Assembly (NCBI RefSeq): GCF_004331735.1
Contig: NZ_SJSO01000003.1
Location: 186,001-250,000 of the forward strand
Length of the DNA stretch: 64,000 nucleotides
Source: Pedobacter psychrodurus
Lineage (GTDB): Bacteria; Bacteroidota; Bacteroidia; Sphingobacteriales; Sphingobacteriaceae
Direction: 5' to 3'
Made by a program: the position numbers and the translations under genes. The notes under the pieces were generated by a model. It ran no database searches, was not told the origin of the DNA, and worked only from the letters and a program-made list of their open reading frames with translations. Below, piece after piece: positions 35,422-43,705 of this stretch; position 1 is the stretch's first letter; every line of letters starts with the position of its first letter.

Positions 35422-38400
35422 TTATAATAATTCTTCAATCTGGTCTATAATCCGCTCTATTGCTTTAGAATCTATTCCACCGGCTTCACTTTCCGTGGTA
35501 ATGAAAAGAGTTTCACCTTCTATAAAGCCATTATCTAAATAAAACTGCTTTTTTTTCTCCCAATCCGCGCGGTAGCCGGGAACGGACAGCATACCTAAGT
35601 GCTCTAGAATGATCAAATCACCAGCTGAATCAGTAAAGCTGAAATCAGGAATTCTTTTCTCTCCGTTTTTGCCGGTATATTGTCGTTCATATTCAAAAGG
35701 CAATAAACGGTATTCAAGTTCGTTCGCAATAATGACTTCCGATTTACTGCGGACCATGAGTCCCTCTTGTTTGGTTTTATGGATGAGGCCTTCAACATAT
35801 GGAACATGTGAACGGGCATCCCTTACCGAATGTGAAAAAATATTTGTATTTCGTTTCGCAGTCTCTGAATATTGTGGTTTAGAGAGATTTATAATCCAAT
35901 GTGGATTGTCACCTTCAACGAATATGGTCAGTTTGGTTTTTGCCCGGGTTAAGGCCGTGTAAATTAGCTCTCTGGAAATGATTCGGCCAGATTTCGGGAT
36001 TACCAGAAAGACATAATCAAAATCACTGCCCTGGCTTTTGTGGATAGTAATGGCATAAGCCAACTCAATATTTGCATCTTCTCCCTCGTTACCCTGTGAC
36101 TTATAACCAAAAGTCAGTCCGTTTTTTATACCAGTGAAGGATACATTAGCATAGCCTTTTGCAATGTTCGCGATTACCCCCAACTGGCCATTCGAAATAG
36201 GATGTTTTTCGTTACCAGGAAAACTTTCCTTGCGTTCATTCCGTTTCTGGATGACCTTATCAAAATGCATCATGCGGTTTTCCCCGATCATAACGGAGTC
36301 TTTTGTTGGCAACCTGAACTGACTTTGCACAATTCTGTTTAGGCTAAATGTACCCCAATAAGGATTTTTTACGGGTGTAAGGATCTGGAATGCTTCAATC
36401 TTGGATGTATCAATATTCCCTTTTGTAACCCCTATAAACTCATTAAATTGATTTATTTCTTCACCGCTTCCTCCGCTAATCAGTTTTTTGGTGGCTGAGA
36501 CCAGATTTTTCATCAGCTCAGAATCATCCGCCCAGCATTGGATTTCCAGATCGTTCATCAATGCGTTATTACCCAGTTTGGAAAAAATGCTGTCTGCATT
36601 TTTCGTTGGCTTAATACCTGAAAACCAGGATGCAAGGGTAAGGGAGTCTGAATTTGCCCCTTCTACTGTGCGTACCAATGCATTAAGACGGGCAAGTGCT
36701 GATTGTGCTGTGAAGTTTTTGTCCTCAATTTGTAGTGATTCTAAATAATTACAAAGATCTGCAAAGGGGCGCCCGGCGCCAATAGGTGGTAACTGATAAG
36801 GGTCGCCCACCAGAATGATTCTTTTTACATGAGCTAGGTCCAAGGCCTGTAAAAGTGCATATAAGTCATCTTCAGTTAGCATTGAACATTCATCAACAAC
36901 CACATTCTGTTCACCTTGATACAATGATAATCCAGTGAATCTTGGTTTGAGCAGATCCCAGTCAAACCGGTTTTGTCTGGTCAAAAAATGAGCTATTGTG
37001 TACGCATGTGTACTTGCCATATTTCCCAACTTTATACTTGCTTTACCGGTTGGTGCCAGTAAAAGAATTCCTTCCTGTTTGAGCTGTACGCTGCCAAACA
37101 GGGCGCCCATTACAGTGGTTTTTCCAGTTCCTGCGGGACCAAGTAGAACGGACAGCTTACTTTCGGTTACCTGTTTTAATGCATTTGTCTGGTCCGTTAA
37201 TGCAGCCCTGTGCCTCGAATTGCTTGCATCGGTAGTTTTGCCATTGCGGGCCAGTGTATCTCGGATGAGCAGTTCCCAATCCTCGGTTAAAGGGGCTAGT
37301 TTTCGTTTGGCTCGTGCAATAAAAGTTTTTCGGAAAAATGTTTCTATATCCGCATATTTTTTAAGCTGCAGGGACTGGGCCTGGGATGTAGTTAATGAAT
37401 CAAGTTTTTCTTTAATAAAGTCAAGGTTGGCGTTTATGTAATTTTCGGGGATGATTGTGCTGCGCTGTAAAGTTAATCGTGTTAATCTTTCATTGATCTC
37501 ATTTATAGATAATAATGTGTCGCCGTTAGTAGCGGCGTCTTTCAAAATCATACAGATCAAAGCCCTGATGCGCCTGGGATCAAGAAATGAACCTACTAAT
37601 TGGGGAGGGGACGGTATGTGCAGCCCCTGGACTGCAGGGTCTTCGAAGATGCCATTATCAATACTCTCCACTGAGATAGGAAAGTGTTCCTGATCTCCAG
37701 GATCTTCTTCAGCAATTAAATAAGGATTCAGTAGGATTGATTGGTTACTTATTGTTTTATCAATTTTCGACCGGTGAGCAGGTGCGAACCATTTGGTGAT
37801 CTGTTTATCGCTTAATTCAAAACGTGATAGAAGTTGTAACAGTTCTATCCGTTCACTACTTTCATCCAGCCATACTGCTTGCATATGGGGAAGATCTTTT
37901 CCATAGCTTTTCATACGTAAATTAATTTTACCGTATATGGCATCTTTCCAGGCATCCCAAGGATTGTCTTTGATTCCTAATCCATGTTCATTTCTGAGAT
38001 CCTCTTCCAATAGATTAGCTTGTTGGAATCCAAAAGCCAAAAGTGCACTTGCAAAAGAAGGAAATGGCCCCATATTCTCTTTAACCTTTCCAATCTCACG
38101 GTCGATCCAAGTCAAATGTTCCCTCCAATAACCTTTGACAATACCATGTTCTATGATCCGTTCAATAACTGTACGCAGTTTGCCCAAAACAGATAGAAGT
38201 GTGCTGTCATTGACCCATTCGGTACCGTAGGCAAATTCCTCGATTATTTCCTGCCTGCTTCCGGTATCCTGAAGCGTTAGTTTGATTTCGTCAAGTAACT
38301 CATATTTCGTTTTCTTCCCGTCTTTGTTTTTTAGCACAAAATCTTCCGGAAGATTCAAATAAGCATGGTATGGGAGCAATATTCCCTGACTCGTTGGCTC

Positions 38401-39072
38401 ATCTGGCCGAATCCCGTGGCTGATCATCCTGTCCCACATAGGATAGGTATAGTCGGCAGTGCTGTCATAACGGAGTACAGATGATTTTTTTATGATACTG
38501 CCAATTCCAGCAATCAGCCGTTTGCTGTTTTCATCTATTGGATTTGCTCCTTTAACATAGTAAATAGCTAGTGAAGATTTTTCTTTAACTGGTTCAAAAA
38601 AGCGCTCAAGTAATTTGTTTTGCAGCTTTGGCCCATACACCCAGGAAGAATTGAATGGTGAAATATCATCAGTTGGAAGATCGGGATAGGAGGATTTTAT
38701 GTCTTTTTGATTGATTTTTAGCATCCACCAAAACGGGACTGCAAAACTGCTAAATGCGGGAACCGTTATTGGTGTTGGCTTTAGGGCGGAGTGTGGAATA
38801 TCTTTCCCTTTTCTATTGTAAGGATGATTAAACATCCTTGAATAAGGGTTTATATTCATAAATGCGCCGCCCTCTGCTTGACACGGAGGAAGAAATCCCT
38901 CTGGTAGGGACGCCCAATCATTATTTGCGTGTAGATCTTCCAGTTGATCTTTTTTTTCTTTTAATATTCTTGGTAGATGAATACAATATGTGTTCTGCGA
39001 TGGATGAAGGCATATTTTTCCATTCCAGGCATTGTCATGCCATGCGATCCGGATCGATAAATGTTTGATCAT
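35422..39072 (-). CDS. RecD-like SF1 helicase with C-terminal PD-(D/E)XK-like nuclease
   Basis: A 1216-residue protein. The first 600 residues are not recognised. Residues about 640-1060 are a RecD/TraA-type helicase: G-P-A-G-T-G-K-T-T near 645-653, V-V-V-D-E-C-S-M, V-G-D-P-Y-Q-L-P-P, then T-I-H-K-S-Q-G-S-D and Y-T-A-L-T-R-A-K-T-K. The C-terminus holds a nuclease-like module: V-R-S-K-S-E-V-I-I-A-N-E-L near 1105, R-I-P-D-F-S-F-T near 1139, and I-L-E-H-L-G-M-L near 1154, where E-H replaces the usual E-x-K. This E-H-L-G-M pattern is common in bacterial helicase-nuclease fusions. It is the first gene of the two-gene operon with the GHKL-helicase giant. Confidence 0.82.
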   Translation of the reverse strand: MIKHLSIRIAWHDNAWNGKICLHPSQNTYCIHLPRILKEKKDQLEDLHANNDWASLPEGFLPPCQAEGGAFMNINPYSRMFNHPYNRKGKDIPHSALKPTPITVPAFSSFAVPFWWMLKINQKDIKSSYPDLPTDDISPFNSSWVYGPKLQNKLLERFFEPVKEKSSLAIYYVKGANPIDENSKRLIAGIGSIIKKSSVLRYDSTADYTYPMWDRMISHGIRPDEPTSQGILLPYHAYLNLPEDFVLKNKDGKKTKYELLDEIKLTLQDTGSRQEIIEEFAYGTEWVNDSTLLSVLGKLRTVIERIIEHGIVKGYWREHLTWIDREIGKVKENMGPFPSFASALLAFGFQQANLLEEDLRNEHGLGIKDNPWDAWKDAIYGKINLRMKSYGKDLPHMQAVWLDESSERIELLQLLSRFELSDKQITKWFAPAHRSKIDKTISNQSILLNPYLIAEEDPGDQEHFPISVESIDNGIFEDPAVQGLHIPSPPQLVGSFLDPRRIRALICMILKDAATNGDTLLSINEINERLTRLTLQRSTIIPENYINANLDFIKEKLDSLTTSQAQSLQLKKYADIETFFRKTFIARAKRKLAPLTEDWELLIRDTLARNGKTTDASNSRHRAALTDQTNALKQVTESKLSVLLGPAGTGKTTVMGALFGSVQLKQEGILLLAPTGKASIKLGNMASTHAYTIAHFLTRQNRFDWDLLKPRFTGLSLYQGEQNVVVDECSMLTEDDLYALLQALDLAHVKRIILVGDPYQLPPIGAGRPFADLCNYLESLQIEDKNFTAQSALARLNALVRTVEGANSDSLTLASWFSGIKPTKNADSIFSKLGNNALMNDLEIQCWADDSELMKNLVSATKKLISGGSGEEINQFNEFIGVTKGNIDTSKIEAFQILTPVKNPYWGTFSLNRIVQSQFRLPTKDSVMIGENRMMHFDKVIQKRNERKESFPGNEKHPISNGQLGVIANIAKGYANVSFTGIKNGLTFGYKSQGNEGEDANIELAYAITIHKSQGSDFDYVFLVIPKSGRIISRELIYTALTRAKTKLTIFVEGDNPHWIINLSKPQYSETAKRNTNIFSHSVRDARSHVPYVEGLIHKTKQEGLMVRSKSEVIIANELEYRLLPFEYERQYTGKNGEKRIPDFSFTDSAGDLIILEHLGMLSVPGYRADWEKKKQFYLDNGFIEGETLFITTESEAGGIDSKAIERIIDQIEELL

Positions 39073-39678
39073 ATTTAACTTGCGCTCGTTGAGTTTTTAA
39101 TTTAGAAGTAGCTATTTTTTAGGTGTTGTTTGGATGTACTTATCTTTAAAATCGCAGATATAAACAGGCTCTTGTTATACGATTGTTTGCATACACCTAA
39201 CTTAAAGGAATAAACATTAGCTAATTCAAGATTGCTTTTTAACCCCTTTATTTATAAATAGCTTTTTAGAACTGGTAGAGGTTTTATCTGGACAAGTAGA
39301 TTTGATCATTACTAATGAGTAAATAATCAATCTTCCGGATATTCTTTTGTGTTGTAAGAGGCATAAGCGTTAATTTTTTAGGAATTAAATTCAAGTTAAA
39401 TATATAATTTGCTAATGAAACTTCAAACCTTTAGCCTTTTAATAATCATGTGGCATAGACTCCGGCAAATTAATAAAATATATAAATAAACATTAACGTG
39501 CAAACTTTAATATAATTTCTGATTTACATCATTCTGAAAAATGGATTGAAGCTTATAATATCGATATATTACACTGTAAAAGGGGCTTATTTTGTGGGAA
39601 AAAACAGTTTAGATTCGGTCCATGAGAAGTTAAAAAAGAGCTTAATTGTGTTATTGTTAATTTTAAATCATAAAAATT
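39073..39678. other. AT-rich intergenic region
   Basis: About 600 bases with no convincing frame. It holds the divergent promoters of the RecD-like operon and the 43-residue gene. I could not pick a consensus promoter with confidence. Confidence 0.4.
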
Positions 39679-39810
39679 ATGGGTATCAAACCAGGACCGA
39701 AAAGGATCGCTGAATCCACAGGTAAACCGGACAAGAGGCAAAGAGACAACAAGGAGACGCTAGGTAATACACCTACGCTGAAGCCTCATGATCATAAAAA
39801 AGGAAAATAA
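39679..39810 (+). CDS. 43-residue basic, proline-containing small protein
   Basis: Begins M-G-I-K-P-G-P-K-R-I-A-E-S-T-G-K-P-D and ends H-D-H-K-K-G-K. It is strongly basic and polar with no membrane segment, so it should be cytoplasmic and nucleic-acid-binding or disordered. It has an ATG start and is followed within 41 bases by a convincing terminator, which supports a real transcription unit. I do not recognise the family. Confidence 0.5.
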   Translation: MGIKPGPKRIAESTGKPDKRQRDNKETLGNTPTLKPHDHKKGK

Positions 39811-39850
39811 ACTTGTATTTTCACATTTATGGTCAGCTTCCAACCTTCAG

Positions 39851-39897
39851 AATACTGCAAGGTTAGGATTATTTAACTCTTGTAGTATTTTTATTTT
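39851..39897 (+). terminator. Intrinsic terminator after the 43-residue gene
   Basis: AATACTGCAAG (39851-39861) pairs with CTTGTAGTATT (39879-39889), with one G-U pair, and is followed by a T-rich run. Confidence 0.65.
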
Positions 39898-40043
39898 CCA
39901 GAAATTTTTTGATTAAAGGGTTATTTCAATAGAGTTTTATCAAAATGTAAAACAAATCGTTAGTTCTTAGGATTTCCTGGCTTCTGGTAAAAAGCTTAAA
40001 TTTTTCTTTTTTTATTTAGCAATGTTCAAAAAATAGATCTTTT

Positions 40044-40274
40044 GTGATCGAGAAAAAACTGCCATTCCATTTTGTGTTCGTGATGTTCAATGCGTTTGCC
40101 ATACTTGTCCTTGGTACAATTATCTCGCTTCTAAATTCATTCACCTTCCAGTCTAAGGAACTGGTCAGGTTCTGTGGTGGAATGACTGTCGGTTTTCTAA
40201 TAAGGGCCATTGCTTTCAGGTGGCCGATCTTTCGGTATGAAAACGGAGAGGGGCTTTTAGACACTGTGGTTTAG
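40044..40274 (+). CDS. Possible small membrane protein
   Basis: A 76-residue frame with a GTG start. One long hydrophobic segment (F-V-F-V-M-F-N-A-F-A-I-L-V-L-G-T-I-I) and a second weaker one (M-T-V-G-F-L-I-R-A-I-A-F) suggest an inner-membrane protein. No family is recognised. The opposite strand is also open over this stretch but reads like an antisense frame. Low confidence. Confidence 0.35.
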   Translation: MIEKKLPFHFVFVMFNAFAILVLGTIISLLNSFTFQSKELVRFCGGMTVGFLIRAIAFRWPIFRYENGEGLLDTVV

Positions 40275-40413
40275 TGTATCAGGGAGAGAACGATCGTGAA
40301 GTAAGTTAATGTATCTATAAGTTTACTAATTTTCCAAGTTTGACTTCAAAATAAAAAAAAATGCTGGTGGTATTACCATTTTTTCTAAGTTTTGTAAACC
40401 AATCTTGTTGATG

Positions 40414-40830
40414 TTATTGGTAACCGGTTCCGACCCTGGCAGTGAGTTCACTGAACAGGCTTGCCCTGTTCCATAATGTTTTGTCTCCGATTACGTAGAT
40501 GACTTCTTTTGCACGGATTACAGCTACGTTGAGGATGTTGGGCCTGCTTCCTGCCCATTTCCTTGCGCCTGTCTGTTCGGGGGGTGGGGCGCCAAGGACA
40601 AATATTACTACTTCTGCTTCGCGTCCCTGTACGGTATGGACAGTTCCGATGCGCTCGGTCGGCCATAGGTATGGGTTTTCTACCCAGCCGTTGAGTATCC
40701 GCTGTTTATGATGAGTTTTCGCAGGTTTTCGGCGACGATCAGGAAGGGGCTGATGATGTTAGAGGTCGGGTTTGATCCGGCTGCTTTGGCGGTGTTGATT
40801 GCGGACAAGCTTGACCAGATACGCAAGGTG
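40414..40830 (-). pseudogene. Frameshifted C-terminal fragment of an SF1 (AAA_12-type) helicase
   Basis: The minus strand encodes, in two frames, the end of a Dna2/Upf1-type helicase. First come I-I-S-P-F-L-I-V-A-E-N-L-R-K-L-I, then after a frameshift near 40705 W-V-E-N-P-Y-L-W-P-T-E-R-I-G-T-V-H. Motif V follows as V-H-T-V-Q-G-R-E-A-E-V-V-I-F-V-L-G, and motif VI as N-V-A-V-I-R-A-K-E-V-I-Y-V-I-G-D. The frame ends at a TAA at 40414. The ATPase half is absent. It is a deletion remnant of a larger helicase inside the defence island, different from the giant helicase at 28.5 kb. Confidence 0.75.
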
Positions 40831-41037
40831 ATTGTTAATGGCCTTGATTCAAATTTCCAGCAGCCGGAGATTTTTCGGAAATTCCGTTGGCTTATGGAGC
40901 AGTATAATGGGCTTTATATACTAGGCGATAACTTAAGGTTTGATATTATGCCTTTAAATCATCAGATTCCGGGGCATAATGTGCATTATCAATATACGGA
41001 TGATTTTTATGCCAGGCAACGTGCCGGAAAGAAGTGA
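40753..41037 (+). CDS. Small protein of unknown function
   Basis: A frame of about 94 codons from the ATG at 40753. The second half (F-R-K-F-R-W-L-M-E-Q-Y-N-G-L-Y-I-L-G-D-N-L-R-F-D) looks like real protein. The first 25 residues lie antisense to the helicase remnant and could be spurious, so the true start may be further downstream. No family is recognised. A second short frame overlaps its end. Confidence 0.4.
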   Translation: MMLEVGFDPAALAVLIADKLDQIRKVIVNGLDSNFQQPEIFRKFRWLMEQYNGLYILGDNLRFDIMPLNHQIPGHNVHYQYTDDFYARQRAGKK

Positions 41038-41122
41038 TCAGGAGTTTTCTGTAAAATTAAGATATGAGCAGGGCAACGGGATTATTTTGCGTGATAACAA
41101 AGATGTTTTGATAAACGATTAA
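41009..41122 (+). CDS. Possible 37-residue overlapping ORF
   Basis: An ATG-started frame (M-P-G-N-V-P-E-R-S-D-Q-E-F-S-V-K) that overlaps the end of the previous gene by 29 bases and ends L-R-D-N-K-D-V-L-I-N-D. The amino-acid use looks coding. The overlap would allow coupled translation. Alternatively it is the frameshifted tail of the previous gene. Confidence 0.3.
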   Translation: MPGNVPERSDQEFSVKLRYEQGNGIILRDNKDVLIND

Positions 41123-41131
41123 GGCAATGAC

Positions 41132-42040
41132 TTACTCCTCAATGGGAGGTGATTTTTCACCTTGTTCACTAAGATGTTGATTGGTAGTGTAGTCGCCTTT
41201 GTAGATGGTGCCTGCATGGAATTTCTGTTTTGGGTGGTCTAAGTTTAGATTTTGATCGGGAAACGTATTTCTGATGACCTCAATAATAGGCTCGATCCTA
41301 ATGGCAACCATGAACCCCTTATCTTTATGGTTTTCGATCATAATCCCGATCACGGATACACGCGGATTGATTACATGTGCTTCATCAAAAGCAGGAATAA
41401 AATAGAGCCCTGAGCCGCTAACGCCAGTGGGATTTGCCGCGCGTGTAAATACTTCGCTGCCAAATGCCTGTAGCTTTTGTTGAAATTGAACCAGCATGTG
41501 TGTATCTGAGCTAAAGTTGTTTTTTTGATATCTTTTTGGGCTGACGTTGTAAGTTAATAATATGAGTGGTGATGCGGTATAAATGATAACGCCTTCTTTG
41601 ATTTCCTTTTTGATTTTTCTGAATGGAAATCCGCATACCAAATAATTATCTCCGCTTACTGGAGGGTGGTTTACCATTATTTCATGTTCGGTAAATGGAG
41701 TGTATCTTGAAAGATACTTGTGCATTTTTGGATAAAATTTAAGAATGCTAAAATCAATATTTGATCCGTCCTCTTGTGTTAAATAACTAGAATGTAGCTC
41801 ACCCTGTAGTGTGATCAAACTATTGTTGTCTCCTGGAATAGTTAGTAAATGCCAATTTTCATGGTTTAACAGGTGTGCAGCGGTGACCAAGAATATATCA
41901 CCATTGAGTTTCAGCAATATTCCAGATCCTAGACCTTCAATATCATTATATTCTCGTACCTGTTTGGATATCACCATTGTCGCGGCTATTACTCTGCTCA
42001 TCGCGGAATTGACTACCCGGTGAAAAATATGTCCCGCCAT
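41132..42040 (-). CDS. Trypsin-like serine peptidase domain protein
   Basis: A 302-residue protein with the order of a chymotrypsin-fold peptidase: V-T-A-A-H at 52-56 (His56), I-D-F-S-I-L at 95-100 (Asp96), and T-G-V-S-G-S-G at 205-211 (Ser208). There is no signal peptide, so it should act in the cytoplasm, unlike most trypsin-like proteins. Cytoplasmic trypsin-like domains are frequent effectors in bacterial immune systems, where they cut a partner protein. Its place between the helicase remnant and the AbiE pair fits that idea. No obvious partner is adjacent. A small unknown frame overlaps its start. Confidence 0.7.
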   Translation of the reverse strand: MAGHIFHRVVNSAMSRVIAATMVISKQVREYNDIEGLGSGILLKLNGDIFLVTAAHLLNHENWHLLTIPGDNNSLITLQGELHSSYLTQEDGSNIDFSILKFYPKMHKYLSRYTPFTEHEIMVNHPPVSGDNYLVCGFPFRKIKKEIKEGVIIYTASPLILLTYNVSPKRYQKNNFSSDTHMLVQFQQKLQAFGSEVFTRAANPTGVSGSGLYFIPAFDEAHVINPRVSVIGIMIENHKDKGFMVAIRIEPIIEVIRNTFPDQNLNLDHPKQKFHAGTIYKGDYTTNQHLSEQGEKSPPIEE

Positions 42041-42270
42041 AATTTATTCGTTTGTATCTTATTGTTTTGTCTGATTATTTGATGCTTAAATTTACATTTG
42101 ATCTTTGAAGATTGGGATAGTTTATCTGATGATTTGGAGTAAACCCTGGGGATTCTGTCAAAAAAGTAGTCGTAATGACCATCGCTTGATAAATCTTTAA
42201 AATCAATGACTTCGAAAAGGACTTTCGGTCCCAATGGTTTAGGGACTTGACGCCCTGCTTCGTTGATCAT
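42013..42270 (-). CDS. Small unknown ORF upstream of the peptidase
   Basis: An 85-residue frame whose first half (L-F-E-V-I-D-F-K-D-L-S-S-D-G-H-Y-D-Y-F-F) looks coding, while the second half is AT-driven and basic. It overlaps the peptidase start by 28 bases. I do not recognise it; it may be a small partner of the peptidase or a remnant. Confidence 0.3.
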   Translation of the reverse strand: MINEAGRQVPKPLGPKVLFEVIDFKDLSSDGHYDYFFDRIPRVYSKSSDKLSQSSKIKCKFKHQIIRQNNKIQTNKLWRDIFFTG

Positions 42271-42378
42271 ACACTAATCAGAATTGTATGTAATTGCATC
42301 TTTGAAAATTGTTTGAGTTACATAAACCCTGATTTCTTCGAAACCTGATATAATAGGTCATCCTTGAAAGGCGAATGC

Positions 42379-43026
42379 CTATGGCTGTTTTAATAATTTT
42401 ATAAAATCGTCCTTTATAAATTCCCACTCTTTATTACGCAGGCAGACGGGGTTGAAATCGGGATCGGCGATGGAGAAGTCCGCAAAATTTTTGCTTATAA
42501 GCGCTGCATCGTGTGTCCACTCAAAACGTTGTTCGTGAAGTTTTATCATCTCTTTTATTGAATAAGATTCAAGTAATTCGTGGAGATCCCAGAAATCTTT
42601 TTTTCTCCCACCTCTTTGAATGACATCGACTTTCATCGCGATTATTTCTTCAACCGTTGCAAGCCTTACATTGTCCTCTAAAATTAAATCCTGAAAGAAC
42701 GGATCCTGTGAATAGTAGAGATCGAGTTTAACCAAATTGTCTTTCGAGGGACCGACCAGATAAGATTTTCCCATTCCGGGCTGTGCTCCAAAGTCCCCCT
42801 GGATGCATTTAAAGTTTGCTAGTAGGAAATCTTCCATTGCATCAAAGTCAAGTTTTCCATAGAGTTCTGCATCGGCAAACAGATCAATATCTATGGACAT
42901 TCTATGTCCAAGATGTAAGCTCAAGGCTGTTCCACCAACTAAGCGCATCTCAGAAAACTCTTTGGCTGCCATTAGCTTTAAAAGTACCTCTTTGAGTAAT
43001 TCATCAACGGTATTCCATTTTAACAT
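42379..43026 (-). CDS. AbiEii/AbiGii-family nucleotidyltransferase toxin
   Basis: A 215-residue DUF1814 protein. The nucleotidyltransferase core is visible as R-L-V-G-G-T-A-L-S-L-H-L-G-H-R-M-S-I-D-I-D (residues 28-48, metal-binding Asp46 and Asp48), followed by a conserved K-D-F-W-D-L-H-E-L segment. AbiEii toxins add nucleotides to tRNA acceptor stems or other targets and stop growth after phage infection. The length is on the short side of the family. Its start overlaps the antitoxin stop by one base (TAATG), a type IV toxin-antitoxin arrangement. Confidence 0.88.
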   Translation of the reverse strand: MLKWNTVDELLKEVLLKLMAAKEFSEMRLVGGTALSLHLGHRMSIDIDLFADAELYGKLDFDAMEDFLLANFKCIQGDFGAQPGMGKSYLVGPSKDNLVKLDLYYSQDPFFQDLILEDNVRLATVEEIIAMKVDVIQRGGRKKDFWDLHELLESYSIKEMIKLHEQRFEWTHDAALISKNFADFSIADPDFNPVCLRNKEWEFIKDDFIKLLKQP

Positions 43027-43529
43027 TACTTGAGTTTTAAAGTTTTCATCAGAGGAATCCGGTTTTCTTTTACTCCGCTACGGCCGGTAACAGACTTAAT
43101 CTTGTTCCTGCCATAGAAATCCAACAAGGTTTTCTTTTCGAGATCGTTTCCTCTTTCAAAAACCCTCTGAATGATAGCGTTTGCCTGTCTTTGCCAATCA
43201 ATTTTGTCAATATCGGTGTCCCAGAATAACATCTTTCTTAATTTTTGTAGGTCGGGTGTGGATCCCGGTGACCTTTCCTTTTCTTCCTTCAGGTCGTAAT
43301 GGGCTTGAAGTAAAAGCATAGTACCCTCTTCAAAACCGAGTGCCCTGTCAATTTTCAGGGATATCGCGGGAGTGAGCCTCCTCCGCCCTTTGGTGATATC
43401 ATTTATGGTTTGGGGGAGTACGCTAAGGGATAGCGCAAAAGGTCTTTTTTTTATACCCCTTTTTTCAAGTTCATGGCCCAGAATTAGTCCGGGATGAATG
43501 CCTTGGTATCTGATCATTGCCTTTTCCAT
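43026..43529 (-). CDS. HTH antitoxin of the AbiE-type pair
   Basis: A 167-residue protein. I use the ATG at 43529; a TTG six bases upstream is less likely. An Xre-like helix-turn-helix lies at residues 9-70 (H-P-G-L-I-L-G-H-E-L-E-K-R-G, S-V-L-P-Q-T-I-N-D-I-T-K-G-R-R-R-L). A second, basic helical region follows. It resembles HigA-type antitoxins more than classical AbiEi. The TAACCAA/TTGGTTA repeat between its -33 and -7 boxes is the expected autoregulation site. A damaged second copy of this gene lies at 58.5 kb. Confidence 0.85.
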   Translation of the reverse strand: MEKAMIRYQGIHPGLILGHELEKRGIKKRPFALSLSVLPQTINDITKGRRRLTPAISLKIDRALGFEEGTMLLLQAHYDLKEEKERSPGSTPDLQKLRKMLFWDTDIDKIDWQRQANAIIQRVFERGNDLEKKTLLDFYGRNKIKSVTGRSGVKENRIPLMKTLKLK

Positions 43530-43532
43530 ATT

Positions 43533-43564
43533 CAAATATAACCAATTTTGGTTACAAATACCAA
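43533..43564 (-). promoter_or_regulatory. Promoter with embedded operator for the AbiE-type pair
   Basis: On the minus strand TTG (43562-43564) and TATATTTG (43533-43540) are 21 bases apart, an ideal Bacteroidota promoter. The inverted repeat TAACCAA-TT-TTGGTTA (43539-43554) fills the spacer and touches the -7 box. The ATG follows only three bases after the -7 box, so the mRNA is probably leaderless. Confidence 0.65.
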
Positions 43565-43705
43565 CGCCATTAAATGTTCAGGGTGTCAGATTACTTGATA
43601 ACGCCTAATGTTTAAGCGGTGCCTGATTGATATCGGGCAGAAGGTTTATATAAATAATTTAAACACATGCTTGCAGCAGTATTTCTGGTTCTTTATCCCT
43701 GCAAT

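Noticed and set aside
40448..40711. Frames of about 70 codons on both strands
   Set aside because: They are out of frame with the clear helicase motifs on the minus strand.
12821..43564. tRNA and direct repeats at the ends of the defence island
   Set aside because: I looked for a tRNA or matching flank repeats and found none by eye, so I claim no integrated element with defined ends.
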